DNA of 64,000 nt from Fuscibacter oryzae (lineage in GTDB: Bacteria; Pseudomonadota; Alphaproteobacteria; Rhodobacterales; Rhodobacteraceae): assembly GCF_016765795.1 (NCBI RefSeq), contig NZ_JAESVP010000007.1:117668-181667 (forward strand), written 5' to 3'. Under the pieces are notes generated by a model. That model saw nothing but the letters and a program-made list of their open reading frames with translations. It had not been told where the DNA came from and ran no database searches. The translations under genes were made by a program, and so were the position numbers. Shown in pieces: positions 1 through 7,707 of this stretch; the stretch's first letter is position 1; every line of letters begins with the position of its first letter.

Positions 1-679
1 ACTCGTAAGCGCCCGACATGATCACGCAGCGCGCGGCCAGTTCTGGGTCATCGGTGATCAGGATGCCGCCTTCGCCCGCATTGACCAGCTTGTAGGACTG
101 GAAGGAAAAGCAGCCGATCTTGCCGATGGTGCCGATGTTGCGGCCATGCCATTTGGTGCCCAGCGAATGCGCCGCATCCTCGACCACCGGAATGTCGCGG
201 GCATCGCACAGCGCCATGATTGCATCCATGTCGCTGGTATGGCCGCGCATATGGCTGATCATCACGGCCTGCGCATCGTCCAGCTTGGCCGCGAAATCCG
301 CCATGTCCACGCGGTAATTGTCGCCCACCTCAACCAGAACCGGCACGCAATCGGCATGCACAACGGCAGAAGGCACCGCGGCAAAGGTAAAGGCCGGGAT
401 CAGCACTTTGGCCCCGCGCGGCAGGTCCAGCGCCTTGAGCGACAGGAACAGCGCCGCCGAACAGGATGCCACCGCCAGCGCATAGCGCGCGCCCAAAAGG
501 TCGGCGAATTCCTGCTCCAGCAGAGCCACCGGCGCGCCTTCGGGTGCGGTATAGCGAAACAGGTCGCCAGAGGTCAGCAACCGCTCGATTTCCGAGCGCG
601 CAGCCTCAGGGATCGGTTCGGACTGATGCACATCGGGGGCAAGGGTTTGCGGGGTAAGCAGTTGGCCGTCAGGTGCCAT
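1..679 (-). CDS. DegT/DnrJ/EryC1/StrS-family PLP aminotransferase, N-terminal part
   Basis: PLP-dependent sugar-type aminotransferase, cut by the left window edge so that only about 226 N-terminal residues are present. The reading starts at an ATG preceded by AGGAA about 8 nt upstream. Fold-type I features of the family are visible: VVEDAAHSLG (PLP-ring Asp near residue 168) and FSFQSYKLVNAGEGG with the candidate Schiff-base Lys near residue 197. Enzymes of this family usually aminate nucleotide-linked ketosugars for cell-surface polysaccharide; the substrate cannot be told from this fragment. It is divergent from the displaced dusA 5' end. Confidence 0.85.
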   Translation of the reverse strand, partial: MAPDGQLLTPQTLAPDVHQSEPIPEAARSEIERLLTSGDLFRYTAPEGAPVALLEQEFADLLGARYALAVASCSAALFLSLKALDLPRGAKVLIPAFTFAAVPSAVVHADCVPVLVEVGDNYRVDMADFAAKLDDAQAVMISHMRGHTSDMDAIMALCDARDIPVVEDAAHSLGTKWHGRNIGTIGKIGCFSFQSYKLVNAGEGGILITDDPELAARCVIMSGAYE

Positions 680-974
680 GTGAAGGATTCCTGAAACTGA
701 TCTTCAGGAAATCTTTAAACTCCAGATGCGCAACAGACCAGTGACAATCCTCTGTCGCAGGCGGGATATCGCTGAAATCTTTTCTACGGGCCTGTTGGGG
801 CAGCCTGTCTGCCCGTGCTTTTCGGTGTGGGTTTCTGGCTGAGCTTTTGGCAGCCCATGGGCATTGCGGATGATTTGCGCTAGACAAAGGCCGTCCCATT
901 CTTGCCCGTTGCTGTCTTGCGATAGGGTGAGCCGGGAAGAATTGGCCGAAACGGCCCGGAATGAGCAAAGTCCT
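680..974. other. Intergenic region between divergent aminotransferase and dusA remnant
   Basis: No convincing gene. Short open frames on both strands lack family resemblance. The segment should hold the leftward promoter of the aminotransferase and the original rightward promoter of dusA, which now reads only into the truncated dusA 5' end and the phage left end. Confidence 0.5.
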
Positions 975-1124
975 ATGCCTGACACCATGGTGAACAAGAT
1001 CGAAGCATCAGGCCACCATGGCAGCCACAGACTATCGGTCGCCCCGATGATGGATTGGGCGTCAATATTCAGAAATAGTTATATTTTTCAGATAATTACG
1101 CCCATTGAAGTCTTCAATGTATGA
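975..1124 (+). pseudogene. dusA: Displaced 5' end of dusA (host copy)
   Basis: An ATG opens a frame whose residues 21-28 read LSVAPMMDW, the conserved N-terminal motif of tRNA-dihydrouridine synthase A. Right after this motif the frame enters AT-rich phage DNA and stops at 1124. The same motif recurs in the full dusA at 42.6 kb. This is the host 5' end of dusA cut off by prophage integration; its roughly 20 residues before the motif differ from those supplied by the phage on the right. A short peptide of 49 residues could still be made. Confidence 0.88.
1032..1061 (+). repeat. attL, left prophage attachment site
   Basis: A 30-bp segment matching 42585-42614 at 25 positions, including the identical 11-bp core CCGATGATGGA (1044-1054). 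It falls in the codons for the VAPMMDW motif of dusA, the usual target of dusA-specific integrases. Confidence 0.85.
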
Positions 1125-1217
1125 CAATTTTAGTCCCAAACGATCTGCGTCCCGGCACCGGGTGGGCCGAGCTGAGAGTTGGCTCACTTTAGCAAAACCA
1201 GTCAGGCATTCTCGCTC

Positions 1218-2453
1218 TTACAAATCCATCTTGTAGTTCAATCGCTGACACAAAGATTCTAGACGCCGCCTGTCGGCATCGCTGGACGAAAGGTTTCGAA
1301 GTGCGCGAATAACTACCTTAAGCTGATTATTTGCAAAATTCTTTCCTGCTTCTTCTGCGAACTGGATTCCTATTTCGAAGCTCCGTATCTGAGAAAAAGC
1401 GCTCTCAAGCGATAACGCGCCCACTGCCCCACGATTTCCATCAAGCCAGCGTAGAACCTCAACTATGCGAGACTCTTCACCTTGTCCGAGCAATTGTCGA
1501 AAAATGGCGCCGCGCACCCTGCTATGGACTTTCGCATTTAAAAAGTATGCGGCATTATTTGATGGCCAATCTGATTTTGTAATGCGGGCGGCTATCCGCT
1601 CCGCGGAGTCCTGATCGCAGTCGAATCGAGCAAATGAAAGAAACTCAATTCTTTCCCGTGCATCCGTGAGCTCGTCTAAGGCGTTCTCTATGGCGGCAGG
1701 ATGAATTGATCTATTTCGAGATATTTGAGTTGTATTCTCTTTGAGGTTAAATCCCCTCTTGCCGGTGATCCAGTAAGAATCGAGAGTCTTTGTGGCTGAA
1801 ACTTTCGAAATCATGTCGCCCACGGAGAGCCCAAACGTTGAAAGATATACTCCATTCAAAACTTCCGCTGTGCCCGGTGTGATGGGGAATCCTAGTGATC
1901 CTGCTAGGTCGAATAGAGATAGGAAAAACGGAAGATTGCTCGGGTTGGCCCAGTCTTCTAGGTTTTTCAATACTCTATTAAAGTACGTATCTTCGAATCC
2001 AGAGGTGCCGGATGGCTTCCCCTTGATGGGGAACATCATGGCGGATTTTAGTGCGTCAAATGAAAGAGTGCGCTTTCCGTCCATGCTGAATATTGGAGGG
2101 GCTGCTCCTCCGTGTTTTTCAATAAAAGCATAAACCTGATCGTAAGATAATCTCTGAATCGTTCTACGCCTTTCACGCTGCGCTGTCTCGCGTGCGGCGA
2201 TTTCGAAACGTTTTCGCTGGCTTGGTGTGAGTATGGCCTTGGAAAAGATGGCAGATTTTCCCAGAAGCTTCGTTATATCCTCTTGGGTCAGATCAATGCT
2301 TTCAAGGTCTATTCTGAAGAGGATGCGATCCTCTGAAATGCCAGTCGCGTTCGAGGCAATTTCTACCAACTCCGATATATTTTTTGCTTCACTATCTAAT
2401 ATCAGGTCAACCGTCTGAAGAGCCTTGATCAACGATAGGTATTGTTGTGTCAC
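1218..2453 (-). CDS. Hypothetical prophage cargo protein B (411 aa)
   Basis: Not recognised. The start is a GTG, with GGAG about 10 nt upstream, inside the last 47 bp of the gene before it. The protein is soluble-looking: an acidic N-terminal third, an Arg/Lys/Glu-rich helical stretch near residues 75-105 (QRKRFEIAARETAQRERRR), a more hydrophobic centre near residues 165-215, and a helical C-terminal half with Arg-rich repeats. No nuclease, helicase, NTPase or transmembrane signature is evident. The DNA is clearly AT-richer than the neighbouring tail genes. Its position between tail gene D and attL is where phages of this architecture often carry lysogenic-conversion or defence genes. It probably works with the overlapping upstream gene. 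Confidence 0.6.
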   Translation of the reverse strand: MTQQYLSLIKALQTVDLILDSEAKNISELVEIASNATGISEDRILFRIDLESIDLTQEDITKLLGKSAIFSKAILTPSQRKRFEIAARETAQRERRRTIQRLSYDQVYAFIEKHGGAAPPIFSMDGKRTLSFDALKSAMMFPIKGKPSGTSGFEDTYFNRVLKNLEDWANPSNLPFFLSLFDLAGSLGFPITPGTAEVLNGVYLSTFGLSVGDMISKVSATKTLDSYWITGKRGFNLKENTTQISRNRSIHPAAIENALDELTDARERIEFLSFARFDCDQDSAERIAARITKSDWPSNNAAYFLNAKVHSRVRGAIFRQLLGQGEESRIVEVLRWLDGNRGAVGALSLESAFSQIRSFEIGIQFAEEAGKNFANNQLKVVIRALRNLSSSDADRRRLESLCQRLNYKMDL

Positions 2454-3270
2454 AGATCGTCATCTCCGCATATGGGTCATCTATTAGATTTCCGACTGAA
2501 AGGTTTTCCTGAAGTATCGCCTCTCGAAGAACCTGCCTGGCGACCGCTAGTTTCTCTTTATTCCTGGATCTATTAATGAAAGATTTCTGTCTATCTTCGT
2601 CCTTAAATTCTATATCGTATATGTCGATATCTTCACGTAAGCATCTGACTTCAATCCTTGAGACTGGTGTCATAGCGTTCGCATCGTCGCGCGCTTTGCG
2701 TTCGGCGCTTCTTTTGTCAACAATTGTGAGTCGGGGATCTGCTTCATGGTCAAAAACCGGTCCAATAATTCTTCCATTGGGGCGGATACTCCCATTTAAA
2801 TTCCAAGCCTCGTATCCCTCTGAAGAAAAGGTGAATTGCTCAGAGAATGGGCTCATTTTTTGCACGGATTTTAACACCTTTGAGGTATCGCTATTGTGAC
2901 TCAGGCCAGCTTCCGCGCCGATGTTTGGCTTTGGGCCAAGTGAAAGGGTTCCGGAAATGCTACGATGCTTCTTCTCTTCACTGTGATTTGTTAACTCTAT
3001 CTCGGTAAGGGGTTTTGGACGCTTGACCGAGTTGCGATCTACGCTGAACCCATCAATTGGCTTCAGAAAGACAATTTGGCATTTTTTTACAGCAATCTTA
3101 AAAATGACAGATGGCTCCGCGCCGCCTCCCAGTCGTTCCTCGGTGAAGGCCACGTGTGCGTGAAGCGTGTATCTATCATTTTGATGCTTATCCCTTATAT
3201 ACCAAGCATCTACGATCACCAGACTTTTCAGCGATCGATGTGTGTTGTTCGTTTCTGAGCCCTGACCCAA
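2407..3270 (-). CDS. Hypothetical prophage cargo protein A (287 aa)
   Basis: Not recognised. The start is a TTG with a strong GGAGG 4 nt upstream. The N-terminal half is beta-rich (residues 15-75, with a YTLHAHVAF segment), the middle is Ser/Gly-rich, and the C-terminal quarter is charged and helical. There is no signal peptide or transmembrane segment. It overlaps the next gene by 47 bp, so the two are probably translationally coupled and functionally linked. Low GC and a separate 140-bp upstream gap from the tail operon suggest acquisition as an independent unit with its own promoter. A two-component cargo such as defence or superinfection exclusion is an inference from position only. Confidence 0.6.
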   Translation of the reverse strand: MGQGSETNNTHRSLKSLVIVDAWYIRDKHQNDRYTLHAHVAFTEERLGGGAEPSVIFKIAVKKCQIVFLKPIDGFSVDRNSVKRPKPLTEIELTNHSEEKKHRSISGTLSLGPKPNIGAEAGLSHNSDTSKVLKSVQKMSPFSEQFTFSSEGYEAWNLNGSIRPNGRIIGPVFDHEADPRLTIVDKRSAERKARDDANAMTPVSRIEVRCLREDIDIYDIEFKDEDRQKSFINRSRNKEKLAVARQVLREAILQENLSVGNLIDDPYAEMTICDTTIPIVDQGSSDG

Positions 3271-3410
3271 GCTACCTCCGAAATCAGTCCAATGCGCAGT
3301 GACATGGTTCTGATCTTTGACAAGATAGGTATGTTTTGTCTAGAAGGCCTGAGCTAGGTGTTGGCAGGAAGCGATTTGCTGTGCGTTGCGTAACGGCTGA
3401 TAAGCTGTTG

Positions 3411-4472
3411 CTACACCGGCGGCAGCTCGCACTGCACCCGTGTGCGCCAGCCCTGACTGTCCATCTGGTGCTGCACCTCGGCAATCAGCCATTCCCGATC
3501 GACGCCGGGGCGGAAGCCTGACAGGATAAGGCGGCCTTCTGCCATCAGGTCGGCACGGCCGGGCAGGTCAACATCCATCTGTTGCGACTTGCGATAGGCT
3601 TCCTTGGCGGCTGCATCTGCGGCGGCCGTGGCGGTTTCCTTGCTGGTGTAGGTGGTCTGCACCTTCCGCGTCGTGGTGACCTGGGCCAGCAGCTTGTCGC
3701 CATAGCTGCCATCGCCGCCCGTGGCCGATGGCGATTCCATTTCGACTTCTTCGGTCGTGTTGGTCTTCAGGTTGCGATACTTGGTCACGACCTTCTTGAC
3801 CGCCTCGGGGCGCTTGACGGCCAGCGTCCAGCGCGACACCTGTGGCGGGCGCAGCGACACCGTGGGTATCTTCTGCCCGCTGGCCGATGTGCTTTCCCCG
3901 GCCTTCACCATCACCAGCTTGCCGCCGCCCGGCTTGAAGATCAGGCCATTGTCGCGCGCCATGCGGGACAGCAGGGCCATATCGCTTTCGTCTATCTGGT
4001 CGAGGTGCCCCGGTTTCACCTTTCCCGCCTCGGCCGACACGGCGGCCTGCATCCCGTCTTCCTTGGCGATCTTGGCGACGATGGCCGAAACGGTCAGCCC
4101 ATCGGGCCAGCTGCGGGTCTTGGCGTCGTTGATCGGGGCCTTGCCGCCGTTGGTGCCGCCAAAGGGCGAGGAATAGCCGCGGATGGTCACCTGATCAGGC
4201 GGGCCGGATGCGCCGATCTCTTCGGCCACATAAAGCCCGACGACCTGCGCGGAAAAGCCATAGCCCAGCGCCACCTCAATCTCGGCCCCGGTCTTGGGCA
4301 GTTCCAGCTTGCCGAAGGGGCCACCATCCGCCAGCACGATACTGACCGTATCGCTTTGCACCCCGGCCGTGTCGGTCAACTGCATCGACACCAGCCGCTG
4401 GCGAAAGATGGCCGACATATCGGTGCCGTCCACCGTCACGCGAACGGCGGGCGCCCAGTCCATCATCCCCAT
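3411..4472 (-). CDS. Phage late control protein D (baseplate hub, P2 gpD family)
   Basis: 353 aa, within the usual gpD range. The protein forms the hub that joins tail tube and spike in contractile tails. N-terminal beta-rich sequence (SMQLTDTAGVQSDTVSIVLAD) and the downstream LSRMARDNGL segment are typical of the gpD/VgrG-like fold. It is the last gene of the late operon and overlaps the gpX-like gene by 10 bp, the U-X-D order seen in P2 relatives. Confidence 0.85.
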   Translation of the reverse strand: MGMMDWAPAVRVTVDGTDMSAIFRQRLVSMQLTDTAGVQSDTVSIVLADGGPFGKLELPKTGAEIEVALGYGFSAQVVGLYVAEEIGASGPPDQVTIRGYSSPFGGTNGGKAPINDAKTRSWPDGLTVSAIVAKIAKEDGMQAAVSAEAGKVKPGHLDQIDESDMALLSRMARDNGLIFKPGGGKLVMVKAGESTSASGQKIPTVSLRPPQVSRWTLAVKRPEAVKKVVTKYRNLKTNTTEEVEMESPSATGGDGSYGDKLLAQVTTTRKVQTTYTSKETATAAADAAAKEAYRKSQQMDVDLPGRADLMAEGRLILSGFRPGVDREWLIAEVQHQMDSQGWRTRVQCELPPV

Positions 4473-4693
4473 AGCCGCACCGTTTCCGTCTCGGCGGGTT
4501 CGGCGGCGTCTGGCACGGCCACCAGCAGGCCCGCGGGCAGGCTGGGGCCGTGATCGGCAAGGCCAGGGTTCGCCTCAAGCAACAGCTCGGTCAGGCGGTT
4601 GTTCTGGCGGCCATAGACCTGCCACGCGATCCGGTCGGCGGTGTCGCCGTCCTTAGAACGATAGAAGCGCACGAAGACCTCCCAAGCCTGCAT
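4463..4693 (-). CDS. Tail protein X (LysM-like, P2 gpX family)
   Basis: 76 aa. It has the short LysM-like pattern of tail protein X: GDTADRIAWQVYG, then LLEANPGLAD and a Pro-rich tail. It is a small tail-assembly protein acting near the hub. It overlaps gpU by 41 bp and gpD by 10 bp. Confidence 0.8.
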   Translation of the reverse strand: MQAWEVFVRFYRSKDGDTADRIAWQVYGRQNNRLTELLLEANPGLADHGPSLPAGLLVAVPDAAEPAETETVRLWG

Positions 4694-5072
4694 CGAACCG
4701 GGTCAAGCTCAGGTCGAATTCTTGCCGCAGGGGCGCACCGCGGGCGGCAAAGACGCTTTGGCGCTCACCGATCGAGGTGATGACCCACAGGCCCCAGATC
4801 TTGCCCAGCCCGTCGATCAGGGGCAGGGGCAGGGCGGCGGTGGCAAGGGTGCGCATCCGGTCGATGTTCTTGACGCTGCCAGTGAATGTGGGGAAGACGA
4901 CGCCCTGCAAGGTCACGTTGTCGGCGCCGATGCCGGTGTATTGCAGGGCATCGTTTGTGCCGATCCGCTCTTGCCGCGCCCAGCGCCATTCGCTGTTGCG
5001 GCTCAATTCCTGATAGGCGGCGCGGCGCAGGCCGAACTTCAGCGTGCCCAGGCGCATCATCACATCAGCCAT
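4653..5072 (-). CDS. Phage tail protein U (P2 gpU family)
   Basis: 139 aa. Tail completion/terminator protein of P2-like phages. The start overlaps the tape-measure stop (TAATG). The sequence contains the family-like ALQYTGIGADNVTLQGVVFP segment and the loop around GERQSVFAARG followed by the beta segment LRQEFDLSLTRF. Located between tape measure and X as expected. Confidence 0.82.
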   Translation of the reverse strand: MADVMMRLGTLKFGLRRAAYQELSRNSEWRWARQERIGTNDALQYTGIGADNVTLQGVVFPTFTGSVKNIDRMRTLATAALPLPLIDGLGKIWGLWVITSIGERQSVFAARGAPLRQEFDLSLTRFDAGLGGLRALLSF

Positions 5073-6799
5073 TACCGTCTCCCACTGTCATGCAGCGCCC
5101 CGGAACTGGCGTTCTGAAAGACTTCGCGGATCTTGTCGGCGATCAGGGCCGCGACCTGCTTGGCGTCCAGACCCGGCGCGTTCACGGTGATACCGCCGAC
5201 ATTCATCGTCGTGGCGGTGTTGCCCGGCTGATAACCCGTCGTGCCCCCGCGCGTGCCCAGCCCCCGGCCGCTGCGGCCGTTGGCGTTCGGATGTAGCCGG
5301 GCGCGGTCGATGGCGGCCTGTTCGCTGTCGCGCGAAGCGGTGGCGCTATCGACCGGCGCCGAGTCCCAAAGGTCGCGCGTCCACCAGCTACTGCGCCGGT
5401 CATAGCCCTTGCTTTCCGCATAGCGGATGCCACCTTCGGCAAGTCCCCATCCGATTGCTGCGCCCGCCAATCCCTTCTTGAGAAGGGCGCCTATTCCGGT
5501 GCCTTTGGCCGCACCCATCGCGCCTGAAGCGGCTGTGGCGGCGGCGCCCGCCGCCGTCCAAGCCGTTCCGATGCCGGTGATTGCCTTGACCAGAAGAGCG
5601 ACGCTCCACAGGACGCGACCAATGGCAAAGATCGTCGGGGCCATGAATGCGGTGGTGACGACAATGCCCAGGTTCTGCCAACCGCCGACGAACTCGGCAA
5701 TCTGGGGGATGGCATTGGCGATTGCGGCGCCGACGGTCACGATGCCTTCACCGAAGGCGATGATGTGACCCACGTTCCGCTCAAACCACCGGCCGATGCT
5801 TTGGGCGGCCGCCTCGATCTGGGGCCGATGGGTCACGACGAATTCGGTAAAGCTGTTCAGCATGTCTGTCACGACAGGCATCAGAACTGACCCGATGGTG
5901 TATTTCAGGCCGGTCAGGGCGAACTTGCTGCGGTTCAAGGCATCGTCAAATTGGCCCGCCGCCGCCACGGTCTTTTCGTCCAGGATGATGCCCAGCGCCG
6001 CGGCTTCCTTTCGGAAGGCCTGGATGCCATCGGCCCCATCTGCGGCCATCAACACCAAGTCCTTGCCAGCGTCACCGAACAGCTGCATGGCAAAGGCGGC
6101 GCGGGCGGTCTGGTTTGGCACGCGCGAAAGGGCCTCGGCCAGCGCCTCGAACTGTTGATCGGGTGACAGCTTGATCAGCTTCTTGGCGCTGATGCCCAGC
6201 GCGTCCAGCGCCTTCTTGGCCTTGCCTTGGCCGCGGGCGGCAAGGCCGATGTTCTTCGTCATGGACACAAGGCCCGAGTCGAAGGTCTGTTGTTCAACCC
6301 CGGCCATCTGGGCGGCATAGCGCAGCTCTTGCAGGGCCGTGGTGCCAATGCCTATGGCGGCGGCGGTTTCGCCCACCTCGTCGCCTACATCGGCCACCTG
6401 CTTGACCATCAGGCCCAGCCCGACGGTGACGATGCCCTGCGCGCCGAAATACATGGCCAGCATCCGCCCTTGGCGAACGACCGTGCCCAGCGCGCCGCCA
6501 AGGGCGCCTGCGGTGTTCACCGAAGCGTCGCGGATTGCCAGCAGCCGCTGTTCCTTGCCGCGCAGGTGGTCAAGTTCCTGGCCCAGTTTCTGGTATTCGC
6601 GGGTCAGTTCATCGACAGGCTTCTTCTGCCGTTCAAGGATCGACCGTTGCTTGTCCAGTTCGCGCTGGCGTTTGACGATGCGGCTGATCTCGGTATCGAC
6701 CTTGCCCAGCGAACCCGCCAAGCCGCCAAACGCCTTCTTGATCGACCCGGAAATGGCCGCGCCGATCGTGATCGTGGCGTTGAGCTTCTGGTTAGCCAT
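5072..6799 (-). CDS. Tail tape measure protein (gpT-like)
   Basis: 575 aa. Sets tail length and is threaded through the tube. Residues 1-80 are charged coiled coil (RQRELDKQRSILERQ), followed by an Ala/Gly-rich helical body and hydrophobic segments near residues 110-135 and 340-400. The C-terminus contains NVGGITVNAPGLD, a common ending in this family. It is shorter than the 800 or so residues of P2 gpT, suggesting a shorter tail. Starts 8 bp inside the E' frame. Confidence 0.85.
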   Translation of the reverse strand: MANQKLNATITIGAAISGSIKKAFGGLAGSLGKVDTEISRIVKRQRELDKQRSILERQKKPVDELTREYQKLGQELDHLRGKEQRLLAIRDASVNTAGALGGALGTVVRQGRMLAMYFGAQGIVTVGLGLMVKQVADVGDEVGETAAAIGIGTTALQELRYAAQMAGVEQQTFDSGLVSMTKNIGLAARGQGKAKKALDALGISAKKLIKLSPDQQFEALAEALSRVPNQTARAAFAMQLFGDAGKDLVLMAADGADGIQAFRKEAAALGIILDEKTVAAAGQFDDALNRSKFALTGLKYTIGSVLMPVVTDMLNSFTEFVVTHRPQIEAAAQSIGRWFERNVGHIIAFGEGIVTVGAAIANAIPQIAEFVGGWQNLGIVVTTAFMAPTIFAIGRVLWSVALLVKAITGIGTAWTAAGAAATAASGAMGAAKGTGIGALLKKGLAGAAIGWGLAEGGIRYAESKGYDRRSSWWTRDLWDSAPVDSATASRDSEQAAIDRARLHPNANGRSGRGLGTRGGTTGYQPGNTATTMNVGGITVNAPGLDAKQVAALIADKIREVFQNASSGALHDSGRR

Positions 6800-7198
6800 C
6801 TTTCGGCAATCCTTCGATCCACCACAGCAGGCGGCGAATGGTCATTCTGGATATTTCGGCCTCTGCCCAGCCGGTATGCGACGCCAAGGCGAGAACGCCG
6901 TGGCGCAGCGCGTCGGGGCTTAGTCGGTAAAAAACCGGAAGCCGTCCTGCAACCGACCATAGTTGCGCATGGTCAGGCTCCGCATGTCCTCGGGCGATAG
7001 GTTGCACAGATTGCCAAACAGGTTGACCTCGGCCTTGGCCTCGTCGTTCTTCGCCTGCGCGGCGGCCACCATCTGATCGCCCACGGTCGGCTCGCGCATC
7101 AGCACGGCGCTGGTGCTGGCCCCGTCAATCTTGATCGGGGTTGCCAGCTTGACGGTCACGGTGCCGTCGCCATTGTCGATGATATGATCTTTCGCCAT
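6792..7198 (-). CDS. Tail assembly chaperone gpE / gpE+E' (-1 frameshift pair)
   Basis: The first frame (7198-6920) encodes a 92-aa gpE-like protein starting MAKDHIIDNG and ending FRFFTD. A second open stretch in the -1 frame continues to 6792 and encodes YRLSPDALRHGV...SHTGWAEAEISRM...LLWWIEGLPKDG, typical of the E' extension. A run of six T at 6929-6934 just before the E stop is the likely slip site. The frame relation (-1) is the one used by P2 gpE+E'. The chaperones load the tape measure protein, the next gene. Confidence 0.78.
6929..6934 (-). other. Programmed -1 frameshift slip site (T6)
   Basis: On the coding strand GG-TTTTTT-ACC, read as TTT TTT in the E frame. A one-base backward slip gives GTT TTT TAC and enters E'. 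The six-T run resembles the T-rich slippery site of P2 gene E, but P2 has TTTTTTG, so efficiency here is uncertain. Confidence 0.6.
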
Positions 7199-7200
7199 GG

Positions 7201-7707
7201 TCACAGCCCCATCGCCGCGCGCTGCGCTGCCAGCCGGTCCTTGCCGCCCACGATGCGGATCATGTTGATCACGTCGATTTCGTGGGTGACGCGGCCGTCC
7301 AGGGTTTCCTTGTAATAGTGCAGGCTCATGTTGATGGTCAGCGGGGCCATCTGGCCCGGCTTCCACTCGCCCCGGTCAAAGCCGATGATCTTGCCGCGCA
7401 TGTGCTGGACGACGGCCTTGACGGTGCCGTCATAGCTTTCGATGGCGCCGCGCACGGTGAAGGGCACGTCCGACCCTTCGGCCACGCCAAACAGCGCCAG
7501 CACCTCGTAGTCGTATTTCGACAGGACGAAGCTGGTGGTCAGGCCTTCCATGCCCATGTCCAGGTCGATCGGGGCATCCATGCCACCGTTGCGCATAGCT
7601 TCGGTGGTCAGGGTGATCGCGGGCGGGTTGTAGGACTGCACCTCACCGGCATAGCCCCGGCCATCCACGAAGGCGGCGAAGTTCTTCAGAATGTCGCGGG
7701 CGGCCAT
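7201..7707 (-). CDS. Major tail tube protein (P2 FII family)
   Basis: 168 aa, the expected length. Forms the inner tube of the contractile tail. Contains the family-like central segment DLDMGMEGLTTSF followed by LSKYDYEVLALFG and the C-terminal LTINMSLHYYKETLDG and HEIDVINMIRIVGG segments. The start overlaps the sheath stop (TAATG), so sheath and tube are translationally coupled. Confidence 0.9.
   Translation of the reverse strand: MAARDILKNFAAFVDGRGYAGEVQSYNPPAITLTTEAMRNGGMDAPIDLDMGMEGLTTSFVLSKYDYEVLALFGVAEGSDVPFTVRGAIESYDGTVKAVVQHMRGKIIGFDRGEWKPGQMAPLTINMSLHYYKETLDGRVTHEIDVINMIRIVGGKDRLAAQRAAMGL

Noticed and set aside
669..997. Leftward frames in the gap between aminotransferase and dusA remnant
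   Set aside because: Two overlapping low-complexity frames, no family, and no ribosome site.
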